Assembly: GCF_020386615.1 (NCBI RefSeq)
Contig: NZ_CP077769.1
Coordinates: 1,116,001-1,180,000 of the forward strand
Origin: Chitinophaga pendula
Lineage (GTDB): Bacteria > Bacteroidota > Bacteroidia > Chitinophagales > Chitinophagaceae
Length of the DNA stretch: 64,000 bases
Reading direction: 5' to 3'
The position numbers were made by a program, and so were the translations under genes. The first letter of the stretch is position 1. Every line of letters begins with the position of its first letter. The notes beneath the pieces are model-generated. The model made no database searches, was not told the origin of the DNA, and saw only the letters and a program-made list of their open reading frames with translations. This document shows, piece after piece, positions 62,996-64,000 of this stretch.

Positions 62996-63180
62996 GCCAG
63001 TCGCTCACCTTCACCGTAAATTCCATTCCCTTTTTGGGAGACCACAGCACCTTTCTTTAGCCTCGGTGCTATCAGCTGGAATATCTCAAACACCATATCC
63101 GGGAAACCATCTAATAGCACCAGGGCAAAAAGAGGTATCTACTTCTTTTAAGGTCTCTCTCATCCCGCAGTATGGAGAAT
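62990..63180 (-). pseudogene. O-methyltransferase-like remnant
   Basis: On the minus strand, LVLLDGFPDMVFEIFQLIAP and RLKKGAVV (63120 down to ~63050) resemble the motif II-III region of class I O-methyltransferases. The upstream piece (LKEVDTSF-like) is in another frame. The remainder of the gene is absent. Confidence 0.4.
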
Positions 63181-63220
63181 AGCTCGGGTTTTACTAAAGT
63201 AGTTATGTGATCGGGGACTT

Positions 63221-63427
63221 TCAGGATGGCTTGATCCCTTTCTCTATCTCGGCATGTTTGATGCCCTTCACTGCTTTCAGATCCTTTAGGCTCTTTCGCT
63301 CACTGCTGGCAGAGATGTTGCGGGTGATGGTGCGCACCCGGTATACGTCAAAGCCGGATTGCTTCAACGTCTCCACCACCGCATCGATGTCTGCACTATC
63401 ATCTATCGTCGCTATGAATTTCACCAT
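63221..63427 (-). CDS. Small inhibitor-I9/propeptide-like protein
   Basis: 68 residues, MVKFIATIDDSADIDAVVET ... VYRVRTITRNISASSERKSL ... KGIKHAEIEKGIKPS. The alpha/beta pattern with a final AEIEKG-like strand resembles the I9 propeptide that folds and inhibits subtilases. It lies 41 bp downstream of a subtilase gene on the same strand. It may be a separately encoded propeptide/inhibitor. Tentative. Confidence 0.55.
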   Translation of the reverse strand: MVKFIATIDDSADIDAVVETLKQSGFDVYRVRTITRNISASSERKSLKDLKAVKGIKHAEIEKGIKPS

Positions 63428-63468
63428 GATAGGAAAGTTTACCGGAGAGCACGTACAAAGTTACCGAA

Positions 63469-63999
63469 TCAAAGAAAATATGCCAAGCCGGCGCCTACAT
63501 CCGTGGCGTTGATGTCCAGGCGTTTGGCATTCTGGATCAACTTCATCCAGATCTCCGATGCGGTTGCCTGCGGATGTTTCTCCCAGAACAAGGCTGCCAG
63601 CCCTGATACGAAAGGAGCTGCTGCCGACGTACCGGAATCGGTGGCATATCCCGCCTCTTTAGACGTGCTGAAGATGTCCACACCCGGTCCCGCAATATCT
63701 ATCTGCCCACCGTTGGCAAATAATCCACCACAGGAGAAGTTAGCCACCTGTATATTACCATCCAGTGCGGCGACGGCCATCACCGACGGACAGTTAGCAG
63801 GCTCCGCCACCGGCTCTATCAGGTTGAATTCCCGGTCGCTTTCATTACCCGCTGCGGCGATGATCAGGCAGTTGTTTTGTAACGCTTTGGCCGCTGTCGA
63901 CTCGTAGTCCGCAGAGTACCCTTTCTGTTTGGGATCGATCGCCCGCACCACCGATAGGTTGATGATATGGCATTTGTGCTGCAAGGCCCATTCTATACC
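63469..63999 (-). CDS. Subtilisin-like serine protease (S8), C-terminal part
   Basis: The frame is open past the right edge (GIEWALQHKCHIINLSVVRA), so the N-terminus with the catalytic Asp and His is outside. The oxyanion Asn (IIAAAGNES), IDIAGPGVDIFST and the catalytic Ser in SGTSAAAPFVSGLAALFW are intact. It ends soon after the last helix, without a secretion tail. It belongs to the S8A peptidases. Confidence 0.9.
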   Translation of the reverse strand, partial: GIEWALQHKCHIINLSVVRAIDPKQKGYSADYESTAAKALQNNCLIIAAAGNESDREFNLIEPVAEPANCPSVMAVAALDGNIQVANFSCGGLFANGGQIDIAGPGVDIFSTSKEAGYATDSGTSAAAPFVSGLAALFWEKHPQATASEIWMKLIQNAKRLDINATDVGAGLAYFL

Positions 64000-64000
64000 A

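Noticed and set aside
1..64000. CRISPR array, rRNA, or tandem repeats
   Set aside because: No regularly spaced direct repeats and no rRNA-like blocks were seen on reading both strands.

Overview
The window looks like a chromosome segment from a Bacteroidota bacterium of the Chitinophagaceae type (Chitinophaga-like). The grounds are SusC/SusD and FecR genes, LytS/LytTR genes, DUF2975+HTH and DUF6520/MauE genes, lipoprotein signals, and repeated TAnnTTTG -7 promoter elements. No rRNA or CRISPR array is present. The only RNA genes seen are two identical tRNA-Ser(TGA) genes, at 4936-5020 and 33518-33602.

Layout. 1-4.85 kb: end of an RND efflux pump, its outer-membrane factor, and a Tat-exported phospholipase C. 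4.9-15.5 kb: tRNA-Ser, then an AT-rich mobile island. The island carries a large serine recombinase with an IS256-family element inserted just past its stop codon, a small XRE regulator, and a four-gene cargo. The cargo is a SMEK-APAZ fusion, a catalytically inactive short Argonaute, a sacsin/Hsp90-type ATPase and an AlbA_2 (Schlafen-like) protein. An 8-bp core GTGTTCGA sits at both candidate ends (5116-5123 and 15486-15493). 15.6-33.4 kb: accessory regulator/enzyme pairs: AraC with SDR (twice), HxlR/azoreductase, MocR/PaiB-like, FAD monooxygenase/AraC, and MarR/rifampin phosphotransferase. 33.5-38.6 kb: second tRNA-Ser, a decayed LytS/LytTR two-component pair, HTH+DUF2975, and MocR/EamA exporter. 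38.6-40.3 kb: a gene graveyard with AhpD-like and GNAT-like remnants.

40.3-52.1 kb: FecR (no sigma factor seen), SusC, SusD, a DsbD N-terminal-like protein and a TlpA-like protein on the plus strand. These converge on a minus-strand cluster of LanKC-like synthetase, MauE-like redox membrane protein and small secreted DUF6520-like protein. Together they suggest a secreted-peptide or thiol-redox locus. 52.7-58.1 kb: DoxX-like protein, a di-heme oxidoreductase/Rieske/porin operon, and Crp with a PRISE-type reductase. 58.5-64 kb: methyltransferase, a possible radical-SAM-like/2-oxoglutarate oxygenase pair, a broken M48 protease, a thioesterase, and a subtilase running off the right edge with a small I9-like gene behind it.

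The best candidate for a new system is the 8.4-15.4 kb operon. Short Argonautes act with an APAZ partner that carries an effector domain. Here the effector is a SMEK domain, and two further defence-type genes are tightly linked. All family calls are from reading the sequence; no database search was run.
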